Part shown: one piece after another, positions 9,458 through 19,580 of the stretch
Layout of the letters: each line of letters starts with the position of its first letter
How positions within the stretch are numbered: the stretch's first letter is position 1
Origin: an uncultured Bacteroidota bacterium
GTDB taxonomy: Bacteria; Bacteroidota; Bacteroidia; Chitinophagales; Chitinophagaceae
Length of the DNA stretch: 39,342 bases
Reading direction: 5' to 3'
Assembly: GCA_903831935.1 (NCBI GenBank)
Contig: CAIKZP010000019.1
Span: forward strand, 1 to 39,342
Notes under the pieces: generated by a model
Told to the model about the DNA's origin: nothing
Seen by the model: only the letters and a program-made list of their open reading frames with translations
The model's database searches: none
Made by a program: the position numbers and the translations under genes

Positions 9458-12400
9458 ATGAAAAGATTAGCGCTACTACTTAAAGTCTTTGGAACGGTTA
9501 GTTTGGTTTTCGTTGCCATACTAGCAATTTCGCAGCAACGTCGATTAAATGGTACTGTATTAGACGACAAAAAAAAGCCATTAGAAGGAGCCACTATTTC
9601 TGTAAATAAAGGACCAGCAACAGCTATTACTAAAGCAGATGGTAAATTCAATGTTGGTTTACCTGCTGGAAAGGTTTCCATAACCGTATCATTTATTGGA
9701 TACGAATCAACCATTATTAATATTACTGAGGCTCAAACTAGTGTGAATGTTACATTAACTGAATCTAGTGCCAAGAAAATGGATGATGTTGTAGTAGTAG
9801 GTGTTCAGTCATTTACAAAGCGAAAATCTACAATGGCTATCGCTTCTGTAACTAGTAAGGATATTGAAAATTTACCTTCTCCAAGTATCGATCAACTATT
9901 ACAAGGTCGTGTTGCAGGGTTAAACGTTCAAATTGGGTCAGGTGAACCAGGTGTTGCACCAACTATTGTGGTTCGTGGAAATACAAAAGTGAGCACTAAT
10001 ATTGGTGACGCAAATGTGGCACAAGCAAAAGCTTTGAGTGGCCCATTATATGTAATTGATGGAATACCTACTAATCCAGAAGATATTGGCAATAGTATTG
10101 ACGCTACAGGTACTAACTACTTAGCGGGTATAAATATTAATGATATTGAATCTGTAGACGTACAAAAAGATGCTGCCGCTACCTCTGCTTGGGGTTCAAG
10201 AGGTGCAAATGGTGTCATCTATATAAAAACCAAAAGAGGTCGTTCTGCAACGCCCGAATTTAGAGTTAATGCATATGGAGGCTTAACCTCTCAACCTGCT
10301 TTATTAAACACTGTAACAGGTGCCGAAGAACGCAAGCAAAAAATGGATATTATAAACCAATATGCTAACTATTCTAATTTAACCACATTACCTCAATTGT
10401 TAACAGATTATAATAATCCAAATTATAATAATGCAACAGATTGGCAAGGTTTGTTCTATAAGCAAGGAAATATAAAAAATGTTGATGCAACAATGTCTGC
10501 CGCAACAGATATTGTTAATTACCGTATTAGTATGAACTATTATGATGAAAAAGGAATCATAGAAAACTTTGGATTCAAACGTTATAGTATGCGTGGTAAT
10601 TTTGATTTTAAAATCAATTCAAAATTAAATAGCCAATTTATTATTGGCATGTCTAAAGCCGACAGACAACGTGGTAGAAAATATAATAATAGCGATGACA
10701 ATACCCCGGTAAGTGGTTCTGCTCAACCTACTTCATTCTATCGCTTATCGGGTTTTGATTCTTCTAATTTTAGTGGGTTGTCTAGTAAGTTGCGTAATAG
10801 TAATGTCAATGATTATTATACAGCATCACTTACTTTAAACTATATATTTTCTCCTAATTTAAAATACACTTTTCAAGGAGCGGCAAATGTGTCTACTTCT
10901 AATAGAGATTATTTTCAACCTTCCGATATAGACCAAGTTCAGGCTGCAAATGGTTCAGGTCAGGCTTCTTATGCAGAATCAGATAAGGGAACTTATTCTA
11001 CTTATTTTTTAACTAATACACTTAATTACACCAAAAAATTAGTTACAAAAAATAACCGTACACACAATTTTGCTTTAACAGGTTCTCAGCAATTTACGCG
11101 TGACGTATCTAATAGCAATTATGTTGCAGGGTATAATGTGCCAAGTAATGATATTCGTGTAGTAAGTGGTGTTCCACAATCTAATTTATATGGATCTTCT
11201 AATTATGGTGCAGACGCAATGGTGTCTTTACTAGGTCAGTTTCAATACGATTTAGATAATAAGTATTTAATTTATGCTTCCTATCGTGGTGATGCATCTT
11301 CTCGATTTGGAGACAATACTAAATGGGGTTATTTCCCTGCAGTTGGCGCTGGTTGGGTAGTTACTGATGAAAAGTTTATGGATAATTTAAAAGGAAAAGG
11401 TGCAGTAAACTTTTTAAAAATCAGGGCTAGTATTGGTACCTCAGGTACACAATCTGGAGATTTATATGCTCCATATAATTCATACGGTATACCTGGAACC
11501 TATAATGGCAGTACCGCCATCATGCCTAGTTATACAAATGGTTTAACAAAAAATAATTTAACCTGGACCAAAACCACTCAAAAAAATATTGGTCTTGATG
11601 GACAATTTTTTAATAATAGATTAGGTATTTCTGTAGATGCTTATGATAAGATTTCAAAAGATGATTATTATAATTTTCAATTACCATTCTACACAGGTTA
11701 TCAAAGTGTACAATTCAATGCACATGACCTTTGGGTAAGTAATCGTGGGCTAGACTTAACTATTAGCACCAAAAATCTTTCTAGAAATAGTAAGCTACAA
11801 TGGAATATGCAAATAACCCTATCTTATAATAAAAACGCCATTGCTAAGTTGCCAAATAACAATCGCACTTTCGTAGTAGATGATCCATATGGCGCAAGTA
11901 GGATTTATGCAGTTGGGCAACCAATTTATGAAATGTTCCAGTTGAAATATATGGGTGTTTACAATAACCAAAGTCAAATTCCATTTAACCCACTTACCGG
12001 AAATGTAATAACTTATTTTAAAGGGAATCATAAAGTGGTACCAGGTGATCCAATTTGGTTAGATGTAAATAAAATTGGAGATGTATGGCCTGATGAAGAC
12101 AATGGAAACCAATACGGAGATCGTATTCCAACAGGTGATCCAAATCCAAAATATACGGGTGGTTGGGTGAATGATTTTACTTATAAGAATTTCTCATTAA
12201 GTATTTTAAGTGTATTTACTTTAAAAAGAGATGTAATTAATACTTCTTTCCAAAGTCAAATTAGCAGTATTGTAGGTGGATATTCAAGTAGCATTTATTC
12301 ATTTGCTAGTAACCGCTTACCTGATTTGACCGGACTTAATTATTGGACTCCAGCAAAAGCAAAAGATCCAAACTATAGTGCTGATTTTCCTTCTATTAAT

Positions 12401-12688
12401 CCATTTGGACCAAGCTATTACCAATTCATTCCAATTTCAAGTATGTTCAATGAAGACGGTAGTTATTTTAAAATTAAGAATGTGGTATTGAGTTATCAAT
12501 TACCTAATTCATTATTAAAAGTTGCTAAAGTTAATCGTGCAAAAGTTTACGGAATTATAGACAATGTACTAACATTTAAAAACTCTACTATGCCAAATCC
12601 AGAGTTAGTAGATCAGTTAGGCCAATACACTGGTGGACTATACGCTACACCAACTAGATTCACCATTGGTCTTGATATTCAATTCTAA
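9458..12688 (+). CDS. SusC/RagA-family TonB-linked outer membrane transporter (SusC1)
   Basis: The 1076-residue product imports oligosaccharides across the outer membrane using TonB energy, in complex with its SusD partner. A signal peptide (about residues 1-28) precedes a CarboxypepD-regulatory-like domain (RRLNGTVLDDKKKPLEGATI to about 115). The plug follows, with LLQGRVAGLNVQIGSGEPG, LYVIDGIPTNP, DIESVDVQKDAAATSAWGSR and GANGVIYIKTKRG. A long beta-barrel ends in FTIGLDIQF with the usual terminal Phe. The TonB-box-like segment MDDVVVVGVQSFTKRKS departs from the common DEVVVxGYGTQKK form, which the second copy keeps. The susD partner follows directly. Paired LacI-type operators upstream suggest sugar-controlled repression. 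Confidence 0.95.
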   Translation: MKRLALLLKVFGTVSLVFVAILAISQQRRLNGTVLDDKKKPLEGATISVNKGPATAITKADGKFNVGLPAGKVSITVSFIGYESTIINITEAQTSVNVTLTESSAKKMDDVVVVGVQSFTKRKSTMAIASVTSKDIENLPSPSIDQLLQGRVAGLNVQIGSGEPGVAPTIVVRGNTKVSTNIGDANVAQAKALSGPLYVIDGIPTNPEDIGNSIDATGTNYLAGININDIESVDVQKDAAATSAWGSRGANGVIYIKTKRGRSATPEFRVNAYGGLTSQPALLNTVTGAEERKQKMDIINQYANYSNLTTLPQLLTDYNNPNYNNATDWQGLFYKQGNIKNVDATMSAATDIVNYRISMNYYDEKGIIENFGFKRYSMRGNFDFKINSKLNSQFIIGMSKADRQRGRKYNNSDDNTPVSGSAQPTSFYRLSGFDSSNFSGLSSKLRNSNVNDYYTASLTLNYIFSPNLKYTFQGAANVSTSNRDYFQPSDIDQVQAANGSGQASYAESDKGTYSTYFLTNTLNYTKKLVTKNNRTHNFALTGSQQFTRDVSNSNYVAGYNVPSNDIRVVSGVPQSNLYGSSNYGADAMVSLLGQFQYDLDNKYLIYASYRGDASSRFGDNTKWGYFPAVGAGWVVTDEKFMDNLKGKGAVNFLKIRASIGTSGTQSGDLYAPYNSYGIPGTYNGSTAIMPSYTNGLTKNNLTWTKTTQKNIGLDGQFFNNRLGISVDAYDKISKDDYYNFQLPFYTGYQSVQFNAHDLWVSNRGLDLTISTKNLSRNSKLQWNMQITLSYNKNAIAKLPNNNRTFVVDDPYGASRIYAVGQPIYEMFQLKYMGVYNNQSQIPFNPLTGNVITYFKGNHKVVPGDPIWLDVNKIGDVWPDEDNGNQYGDRIPTGDPNPKYTGGWVNDFTYKNFSLSILSVFTLKRDVINTSFQSQISSIVGGYSSSIYSFASNRLPDLTGLNYWTPAKAKDPNYSADFPSINPFGPSYYQFIPISSMFNEDGSYFKIKNVVLSYQLPNSLLKVAKVNRAKVYGIIDNVLTFKNSTMPNPELVDQLGQYTGGLYATPTRFTIGLDIQF

Positions 12689-12708
12689 ACTTGAAAAAAA
12701 ATATTTGT

Positions 12709-14244
12709 ATGAACAAGAAATATTCCTTTTTGAAATACTTTTTACCAATCTTAGTTTTAATATTAAGTATATCGTGTAAGAAGTTTATTAATGAACCACC
12801 AATAACTTCTACCTATGGTTCAGCATTTTGGACATCGCAATCTGCGGTAGATCAAGCATCTCTTGCTATGTATGGTCAACTGCGTGCCTCTCTAAGAAGC
12901 AGTGGGTCTTATTTTATTAATGGAGATTTAACATCTGGCGCATTTGTACCTGCATCTAATCAATGGAATTATATGACCATTAGAGCAGCAAATAATCCGC
13001 CATTTAATTTTTCTTATGTGCCTTATTTAGGTGATTTGCAAGATTGGTCTAGGTTTTATAGAGTAATTGCACAAGCCAATTTAGTATTGCAAAATGTACC
13101 TAAAATGTCTAGCAGTCTTTTTAAATCTGAGGCAGACAAAAATAAATATATTGCTGAAGCCTATTTTATTAGGGCTTATACTTATTTCTATATTACACGT
13201 ATTTGGGGAGATCCTGTTTATGTAACTAGATCTTATGATGATGTAGATTATGGAAATATTCCTCCAATTCCTCGCTCAAAAGAAAATGTAGTTTTAGATA
13301 GTTGTATTGCAGATTTAAAAATTGCAGCATCCTTAATGAGTTTTGCTGGAGGAGATGTTTCAAAAACAATTCGTGCAAATAAGGGGAGTGTATCAGCGCT
13401 TCTAGCACATATTTATGCATGGAAACATGATTATGCCAATGCACATATTTATTGTCAAGAAGTAATCAATAAAGGTGGATATGCATTACAACCAATGGCA
13501 TCATACACCGATATTTGGAAAGGTCAAACTTCAAATGAAAGCATTTTTGAAATATCAATGCAGTATAATGAAAATGACCAAAACTTTTCTGGTCAAGGCA
13601 GTTGGGCTGAAGCGCAGTTCGGCTTCTTTGGAACCTTCTTAAAAGGTGATGTGGTAGATAATGCCAAAGGTAACTGTTGGATAAGTCCAGACAATGGTAT
13701 GGTTGATTGGTTTTTTGATTATGCCGATAATAGGTATAATACAGTATGGACGCATGTAGCCGCATCAAATGGCGATCCTTCTGGATACATGCTTACTAAA
13801 TATACCAATTTTCAATACCAAAAACCAGATACTAAAACACTGCCATATATCAATAATAATTTAGTATTATTTAGACTGTCTGACATTTTGTTATTAGATG
13901 CAGAATCATTGGCGTCAACCGGTGATTTAGTAAATGCTAGAAAGGCATTGTCTAAAACAGAAATAAGAGCAGGTGTAGCTACTTACTTAGATCCTACAAA
14001 TGCATATGATATGCTAGACGAAATTGTAATGGAAAGAGGTAGAGAACTTTTTGGTGAAGGTCATTGGTATTACGACTTAATTAGAACAGAAGCTGCTCAA
14101 ACATGGTTAGAAGCTGTTGGTTATCCGGGTAATGGTCGTGTAAATGCAACAAACAAAGGCTATTACTGGCCTTTAGATATGGGCACACTATTTCCTTATG
14201 ATAATTTACTAACACAAAATCCTTGGTGGGCAACACACAGGTAA
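12709..14244 (+). CDS. SusD/RagB-family glycan-binding lipoprotein (SusD1)
   Basis: The 511-residue lipoprotein sits on the cell surface as the lid of the SusC1 barrel and captures glycans. I chose ATG 12709 over the in-frame TTG at 12691, because it gives a clean lipoprotein signal with Cys23 (LVLILSISCKK) and a 20-nt gap after susC1. SusD hallmarks are visible: helical TPR-like repeats (AEAYFIRAYTYFYITRIWGD, ISALLAHIYAW-type segments), and near the C-terminus the conserved EIVMERGRELFGEGHWYYDLIR. The C-terminal NPWW is also typical. It is followed 47 nt later by a fasciclin lipoprotein in the same direction. Confidence 0.93.
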   Translation: MNKKYSFLKYFLPILVLILSISCKKFINEPPITSTYGSAFWTSQSAVDQASLAMYGQLRASLRSSGSYFINGDLTSGAFVPASNQWNYMTIRAANNPPFNFSYVPYLGDLQDWSRFYRVIAQANLVLQNVPKMSSSLFKSEADKNKYIAEAYFIRAYTYFYITRIWGDPVYVTRSYDDVDYGNIPPIPRSKENVVLDSCIADLKIAASLMSFAGGDVSKTIRANKGSVSALLAHIYAWKHDYANAHIYCQEVINKGGYALQPMASYTDIWKGQTSNESIFEISMQYNENDQNFSGQGSWAEAQFGFFGTFLKGDVVDNAKGNCWISPDNGMVDWFFDYADNRYNTVWTHVAASNGDPSGYMLTKYTNFQYQKPDTKTLPYINNNLVLFRLSDILLLDAESLASTGDLVNARKALSKTEIRAGVATYLDPTNAYDMLDEIVMERGRELFGEGHWYYDLIRTEAAQTWLEAVGYPGNGRVNATNKGYYWPLDMGTLFPYDNLLTQNPWWATHR

Positions 14245-14291
14245 TTGTTATTAAATAAGTATCGATTTTAGTATTTAAAATAAGAAATCAA

Positions 14292-15005
14292 ATGAAAAAA
14301 ATAATATCAATCAGACTTATACAATTCCTAACTGTTGTATTACTGTTTGCAGCCTGTAAAAAAGAATACATTACAGGAGGCGTAATTGAAGACGTAAATA
14401 AATATAAAAGCACTTCTACTTATGATGTGTTAAAAACAAATCCATTGTTCGATACGCTTGTACAATTAATTGATACTGCTGGTTTAAAAGACAAAGTAAA
14501 TCAATTGGGTACTAGCTTCTTTGCACCATCAGATTATTCAATATTGCAATACCTAAATGCAAGAACATTAAAAGCACAAGCAATTAATGCAACTGCAAAA
14601 TTTGCGTTGGATTCTATGTTTTATTATTTACGCAATAATACCAAAGGCACTAAAGATTCATTGTTAATGTATCTTATTAAAAAGCCATTAACCTACGATG
14701 TATTAACTGATAGGGGAGATATGTATCCAACCTCATTAGCAAGTGATACTGCAATTGTTTCTTATGAGTATACTAAGAATGGTTCTTTAGGGTATAATTC
14801 AGTTGTATCAGTTGTTCCACAGGTTGTTTATTTTACACATTTGTGGCGTCATTACGATTTAAGTGATGTTAATCCTGCAGGTATGGTTCCTTCAACAATT
14901 GGGGTACATACATTAGTAAAAACATCAGGTATTCTTACGCAAAATGGCGTATTGAATGCGCTTGATAATTCACATATCTTATTCTTTTACGGCACAAAAA
15001 AATAA
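14292..15005 (+). CDS. Fasciclin-domain lipoprotein
   Basis: The 237-residue product has a lipoprotein signal with Cys22 (VVLLFAACKKEY). A single fasciclin (FAS1)-like domain follows, recognised from LFDTLVQLIDTAGLKDKVN, the FFAPSDYSI segment near residue 77, and the C-terminal VLNALDNSHILFF. FAS1 domains mediate adhesion or protein-protein contacts outside the cell, and FAS1 lipoproteins commonly follow susCD in Bacteroidota loci. It is probably an accessory surface glycan-binding or scaffold protein of the SusC1/D1 system. It lies 12 nt from the DUF5007 gene. No enzymatic motif is apparent. Confidence 0.75.
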   Translation: MKKIISIRLIQFLTVVLLFAACKKEYITGGVIEDVNKYKSTSTYDVLKTNPLFDTLVQLIDTAGLKDKVNQLGTSFFAPSDYSILQYLNARTLKAQAINATAKFALDSMFYYLRNNTKGTKDSLLMYLIKKPLTYDVLTDRGDMYPTSLASDTAIVSYEYTKNGSLGYNSVVSVVPQVVYFTHLWRHYDLSDVNPAGMVPSTIGVHTLVKTSGILTQNGVLNALDNSHILFFYGTKK

Positions 15006-15017
15006 AACCTTTCTACA

Positions 15018-16136
15018 ATGAAACAATTTAAAAAAATCATAGCCGCTGCTGTTTTATTATTAATTATTTCTTCGGTAGTGTTGGTTTCATGTACCAAATA
15101 CGGAGATGGATTTTTAAGTCCAACAGTACAATATGCAGTGAATGAATTTACCATTACACGCGGTAGAGTAGCTACCTCTTATTCCCTAATTACAGATGGA
15201 TCTAGTGTGCCAATGCATGTAAAATGGGTGCATATTTATAATGATGCAGGAAATATAGTAGACACTTTGTTTTCTAAAAAATATGTTGTACCTATTTGGA
15301 CAGCAGCGTATAACCCAGTTACAGATGTTACTTATGCAACTATTATGGCTAAACGTTCAGTTGCCGAAATGACACCTATAACAGTTAATGAAAGCAATGG
15401 TACCATTGAAGCAAATAGTGCAACCATATTTTTGCCAGTTGGTGGGTATACAATGGATTTAGAAGTATCTAATGCTGCAGGTACGCAGATTATGCCCAAA
15501 ATCATGAAAGTGATTATTAATGATGGGATTGCCTTAGAAACTAGTCCAGAACAAGGCGCATTTAGTACCTCTTTATTAATTGCAGGTTCAGCATCTGGTG
15601 CTGGTGCATTGGGAGGTGCAAATGGGGGTACTTTATTTAACGGCGTTAATAATCCTTATATATCTTATTCAGTAACTAGATATGCAGATACACCCAATAT
15701 ATTTGTTTTAAAAGTAGCAGATAGAAATGGCGTGTTGTATAATCCTAAATTGGGTGAAATTGCTAAAAGACCCAATACAGGTTTAAACCCTAATCCGCCA
15801 TTTTTGCAAAATCTACAAGATTATGCGCCGGATACATTTACTGCAACTGATACAGAAATATCTTTAAAGTTTCCATTGGTTCCTTTTCCAATTGCTTCAT
15901 TAGGAAATGGATTTAATATGTATTATAGAATTCCAACTGCATTTACTGCTATTGATAGTACTACAGCATGGACAAGCAACACCGCAGGGAACTTTTACAA
16001 AGGAACTACTGATACCCATTATAAAGGTGTTTACACTGCAGGAAGGTTTGACTATTCATTAAGAATTCCAATGCGTATTCAAGTGCCAGGGGCTTATTTA
16101 ATGTCTATTAAAATTTTAAATAACACCCACAAATAG
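15018..16136 (+). CDS. DUF5007-type surface lipoprotein
   Basis: The 372-residue lipoprotein has Cys25 (SSVVLVSCTKYGDGFLSP). The start CTKYGDGFLSPTVQYA and the RGRVATSY stretch match the DUF5007 proteins found downstream of SusD in Bacteroidota. The rest is beta-rich with an Ala/Gly-rich patch (GSASGAGALGGANGG). It is probably an SGBP-like accessory surface glycan-binding protein, inferred from position only. It is the last gene of the susC1 unit, ending 27 nt before a strong inverted repeat. Confidence 0.7.
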   Translation: MKQFKKIIAAAVLLLIISSVVLVSCTKYGDGFLSPTVQYAVNEFTITRGRVATSYSLITDGSSVPMHVKWVHIYNDAGNIVDTLFSKKYVVPIWTAAYNPVTDVTYATIMAKRSVAEMTPITVNESNGTIEANSATIFLPVGGYTMDLEVSNAAGTQIMPKIMKVIINDGIALETSPEQGAFSTSLLIAGSASGAGALGGANGGTLFNGVNNPYISYSVTRYADTPNIFVLKVADRNGVLYNPKLGEIAKRPNTGLNPNPPFLQNLQDYAPDTFTATDTEISLKFPLVPFPIASLGNGFNMYYRIPTAFTAIDSTTAWTSNTAGNFYKGTTDTHYKGVYTAGRFDYSLRIPMRIQVPGAYLMSIKILNNTHK

Positions 16137-16163
16137 TATTAACTCGTTTTTGTTTTATAATTC

Positions 16164-16210
16164 AAATGAATGCGTTAGCGATTTCAAATATCGTTAACGC
16201 ATTTTCATTT
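16164..16210. terminator. Inverted-repeat terminator after the DUF5007 gene
   Basis: AATGCGTTAGCGAT pairs with ATCGTTAACGCATT (one G-T wobble) around a TTCAAAT loop. The outer AAATG and CATTT extend the stem past a one-base bulge. It separates the susC1 unit from the GH29-GH35 genes. Confidence 0.7.
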
Positions 16211-16251
16211 AACTTAGTTCTTGAGAAAGTTTCACGCTCCATAAAAATTAA

Positions 16252-17559
16252 ATGATGTATAAAAAGTTGTTTTCATTTATTGCATTTTTTGTTTTTTTAA
16301 TTGCCAATGCGCAGCAGTCTTCTACTATTAATGTAAGAACAAGTAAAGCCCAGATAGATGATTTTATGGATCAACGATTTGGTTTGTTTATACATTGGGG
16401 GCCAGTGAGTTTACGCGGAACAGAAATAGGTTGGTCGCGTAGTCATCAGGTTAATCAAGTTGAGTATGATAGTTTATATAAAGAATTCAATCCTGTTTTA
16501 TTTAATGCAGATAATTGGGTAAAAACTGCTAAAAATGCAGGTGTTAAATATTTAACCATCACAGCTAAACACCATGATGGTTTTTGTTTATGGCCTTCTG
16601 CTACTAATAATTATACAATTCAATATACTCCCTTTAAAAAAGATATTGTTGGTGCATTAGCAATGGCATGTAAAAAACAGGGTATTAAGTTTTGTGTGTA
16701 TTTCACCGTTTTAGATTGGCATGATGAAAATTATCCAATACACAATAATGGAAAAGACACAAACGGTAATATGGTAGAATTTGTAAAAACAATGAAAAAA
16801 CAAATTCAAGAAATTATTAGTAATTATCACCCATATATGTTGTGGTTTGATGGCAATTGGGAAAAACCTTGGACACAAGAGATAGGCATTGATATGTATA
16901 ATTATATAAAAAAATTAGATCCTAAAGTTGTTATAAATAATAGACTCGGAAAAGGAACGCATAAAACGATGTCTGAGGCATCCGTAGGAGATTATGCAAC
17001 ACCTGAACAAGAGATTGGTTCCTTTAACCTAAAAGATCCTTGGGAATCATGTATTACCATTTGCAATCAATGGTCTTGGAAACCCAATGACCCGATGAAG
17101 TCTTTAAAAACATGCATACAAACCCTTGCTAGTACAGCTGGAGGTAATGGGAATTTACTTTTTAATATTGGGCCAATGTCTGATGGCAGAATTGAACAAA
17201 GACAAATTACCCGACTAAAAGAAATGGGTGATTGGTTAAAAATATACGGAGAGTCAATTTATGGAACTAGAGCAGGACCCTTTAAACCTGATTCTATTTT
17301 GGCATCTACCAGAAAACGAAATACTATTTATTTACAATTATTTAAAATGCAATCTGGAGATTTAAAAATTCCTGTTATTCCTGGATTGAAAATTTTGAAA
17401 GCAAATTTTATTAAAGGGGATGCGGTTCCTTTTGAACAAACCAATAATAATGTAGTGTTTGACTTGCCGAAAAAATTTCCTAATGCTACCTGTTCTGTTT
17501 TGGCAATTGAATTTAATGCAGATGTAACAACTGTGTCAATATTAGAAAAGTTAAAATAA
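16252..17559 (+). CDS. Alpha-L-fucosidase, GH29
   Basis: The 435-residue secreted enzyme removes terminal alpha-L-fucose. A signal peptide (MMYKKLFSFIAFFVFLIANAQ) precedes a TIM barrel with GH29 landmarks: RFGLFIHWGPVSLRG, TAKHHDGFCLWPS near residue 105, and the nucleophile motif MLWFDGNWE with Asp200. The segment GDYATPEQEIG, shortly after, probably holds the acid/base Glu. Only a short C-terminal beta-domain follows, at a usual GH29 length. Met1 and Met2 are adjacent, so either could start. GH35 follows 44 nt later in the same direction, so the pair likely work on one fucosylated galactoside, in the periplasm or outside the cell. Confidence 0.93.
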   Translation: MMYKKLFSFIAFFVFLIANAQQSSTINVRTSKAQIDDFMDQRFGLFIHWGPVSLRGTEIGWSRSHQVNQVEYDSLYKEFNPVLFNADNWVKTAKNAGVKYLTITAKHHDGFCLWPSATNNYTIQYTPFKKDIVGALAMACKKQGIKFCVYFTVLDWHDENYPIHNNGKDTNGNMVEFVKTMKKQIQEIISNYHPYMLWFDGNWEKPWTQEIGIDMYNYIKKLDPKVVINNRLGKGTHKTMSEASVGDYATPEQEIGSFNLKDPWESCITICNQWSWKPNDPMKSLKTCIQTLASTAGGNGNLLFNIGPMSDGRIEQRQITRLKEMGDWLKIYGESIYGTRAGPFKPDSILASTRKRNTIYLQLFKMQSGDLKIPVIPGLKILKANFIKGDAVPFEQTNNNVVFDLPKKFPNATCSVLAIEFNADVTTVSILEKLK

Positions 17560-17603
17560 GTCACATCAGTTTTATTCAACAATTAATTTAAAAAATTAAA
17601 TAT

Positions 17604-19460
17604 ATGCGAAATACTATTTCAGTTTTACTAATACTCTTGGCATTGTCAACAAACACAATCGCTCAACAAAAACACAGTTTTGAAATTGCAAATGGTAATT
17701 TTTTATATGATGGAAAACCTACGCAAATTCATAGTGGCGAAATGCACTATGCAAGGGTTCCCGCAGCGTATTGGAAACATCGTTTACAAATGATGAAAGC
17801 CATGGGGCTCAATACAGTGGCTACTTATGTATTTTGGAATCACCATGAATTGTCGCCAGGTGTTTGGGATTTTTCAACAGACAATCATAATATTCGTGCA
17901 TTCATTAAAACCGCAGCAGAAGTTGGCTTGATGGTTATATTACGACCAGGTCCTTATGCATGTGCTGAATGGGAATTTGGCGGATATCCATGGTGGTTGC
18001 AAAAGAATAAAGACCTTGTTATAAGAAATAATAACAAGCCTTTTCTTGATTCTTGTAATACCTATATCAGTAAATTAGTTTCAGAAATTAAAGACCTACA
18101 AATTACCAATGGTGGCCCTATTATTATGATACAGGCAGAAAATGAATTTGGATCTTATGTTGCGCAACGAAAAGATATTCCTTTAGCAGAACACAAAAAA
18201 TATAGCTTAGCCATCAAAAATCAATTATTGGCAGCAGGTGTAACAGTGCCTCTATTTACCTCCGATGGAAGTTGGTTGTTTCAAGGTGGAACCATTGAAG
18301 GAGCAACCCCCACTGCAAATGGTGAAGATGATGTAGTGAAATTGAAAAAATTAGTTAACCAATTTAATGGTGGAAAAGGACCATATATGGTAGCTGAATT
18401 TTATCCAGGTTGGTTAGATCATTGGGCAGAACCGTTCCAGAAAGTAAGTACTGCAGATGTTGTGAATCAATTAAAAAAATATTTGGATAGTGCTGTGTCT
18501 TTTAATTTTTATATGGTACATGGTGGTACTAATTTTGGATTTACTTCTGGTGCTAATTATGATAAGAATCGTGATATACAACCCGATATAACTAGTTATG
18601 ATTATGATGCACCAATTAGTGAAGCTGGTTGGGTTACAGAAAAATACACAGCAATTCGAAATTTGTTAATGACAAATAAGGCATTGCCAAGTGTTCCTAG
18701 TCCTTTACCTGTTATTTCAATACCCGCTATTCAGTTAAATAAATCAGTTGATTTAGCTGCAATGAAAGAAAAAGTTATTCCTGTTACAAGTGATAGGCCA
18801 TTAAGTTTCGAAGATTTAAATCAAGGAAATGGCTATGTGTTGTATAGTAAAAAATTTGTACAACCAATTAGTGGCACATTAAATATTAAAGGCCTTAGAG
18901 ATTATGCCACTGTTTATGTAAATGGCGAAAGGGTAGGTGTGTTAAACAGAAATACAAAAAATTATTCAATGCCAATTGATATTCCTTTTAATGCAGTATT
19001 AGAAATACTCGTTGAAAACATGGGACGTATTAATTATGGCTCAGAAATTATTAATAACCTTAAAGGCATTATTAGTCCTGTGATGATTGATTCTACAGAA
19101 ATTACGGGTAGTTGGAATATGTATCGTTTACCTTTTAATGAAAAACCTAGTTTGGTAAATCTTTCAGCCAAAAACACAAAAGGCAGACCCACACTATTTC
19201 AAGGAAGTTTTCAATTACAAAAAACAGGCGACACTTTTTTAGATATGTCTGCTTGGGGCAAAGGAATTGTATTTGTAAACGGGCATAATCTTGGTCGTTA
19301 TTGGAACGTTGGTCCGCAACAAACTCTGTATTTACCAGGTGTGTGGTTAAAAAAAGGACTCAATGAAATTATTGTTTTTGAACAATTAAATGACCAAGCA
19401 ACACATACTATTGAAGGACTGGTTCAACCAATTTTAGAAAAATTAAATATTAAAAAATAG
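17604..19460 (+). CDS. Beta-galactosidase, GH35
   Basis: The 618-residue secreted enzyme cleaves terminal beta-galactose. It has a signal peptide (SVLLILLALSTNTIAQ) and the GH35 TIM barrel: GEMHYARVPAAYWKHRLQMM, VATYVFWNHHE, ILRPGPYACAEWEFGGYPWW. The acid/base is Glu181 in AENEFGS and the nucleophile Glu265 in MVAEFYPGW. The YMVHGGTNFGFTSGAN motif is also standard. Beta-sandwich domains fill the C-terminal third (GHNLGRYWNVGPQQTLYLPG). It pairs with the GH29 gene just upstream and precedes a terminator and the susC2 operator. Confidence 0.95.
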   Translation: MRNTISVLLILLALSTNTIAQQKHSFEIANGNFLYDGKPTQIHSGEMHYARVPAAYWKHRLQMMKAMGLNTVATYVFWNHHELSPGVWDFSTDNHNIRAFIKTAAEVGLMVILRPGPYACAEWEFGGYPWWLQKNKDLVIRNNNKPFLDSCNTYISKLVSEIKDLQITNGGPIIMIQAENEFGSYVAQRKDIPLAEHKKYSLAIKNQLLAAGVTVPLFTSDGSWLFQGGTIEGATPTANGEDDVVKLKKLVNQFNGGKGPYMVAEFYPGWLDHWAEPFQKVSTADVVNQLKKYLDSAVSFNFYMVHGGTNFGFTSGANYDKNRDIQPDITSYDYDAPISEAGWVTEKYTAIRNLLMTNKALPSVPSPLPVISIPAIQLNKSVDLAAMKEKVIPVTSDRPLSFEDLNQGNGYVLYSKKFVQPISGTLNIKGLRDYATVYVNGERVGVLNRNTKNYSMPIDIPFNAVLEILVENMGRINYGSEIINNLKGIISPVMIDSTEITGSWNMYRLPFNEKPSLVNLSAKNTKGRPTLFQGSFQLQKTGDTFLDMSAWGKGIVFVNGHNLGRYWNVGPQQTLYLPGVWLKKGLNEIIVFEQLNDQATHTIEGLVQPILEKLNIKK

Positions 19461-19474
19461 TACCATAAGAATTA

Positions 19475-19500
19475 AAAACTTGTGATTTCACAAGTTTTTA
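19475..19500 (+). terminator. Hairpin terminator after GH35
   Basis: AAAAACTTGT and ACAAGTTTTT form a 10-bp stem around GATTTC, ending in a T run. It is 15 nt after the GH35 stop. The core ACTTGT-N-ATTTCACAAGTTTTTA is shared with the hairpin at 9273. Confidence 0.7.
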
Positions 19501-19515
19501 AAGGCTAATTATTTT

Positions 19516-19531
19516 ACGCAAACGTTTGCAT
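19516..19531. promoter_or_regulatory. LacI-family operator upstream of susC2
   Basis: The third CAAACGTTTG core is at 19519-19528, with the same left flank TTTTACG as copy 1 before susC1. It lies about 50 bp upstream of the susC2 start. Only one copy is present here. Confidence 0.65.
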
Positions 19532-19580
19532 ATTTATTTAGAGAAATTTTTTTTAACTTTCTCGAATAAATTATAAACAA

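Noticed and set aside
12691..12708. TTG start for SusD1 giving an extra six residues
   Set aside because: ATG 12709 gives a proper lipoprotein signal and a normal gap after susC1.
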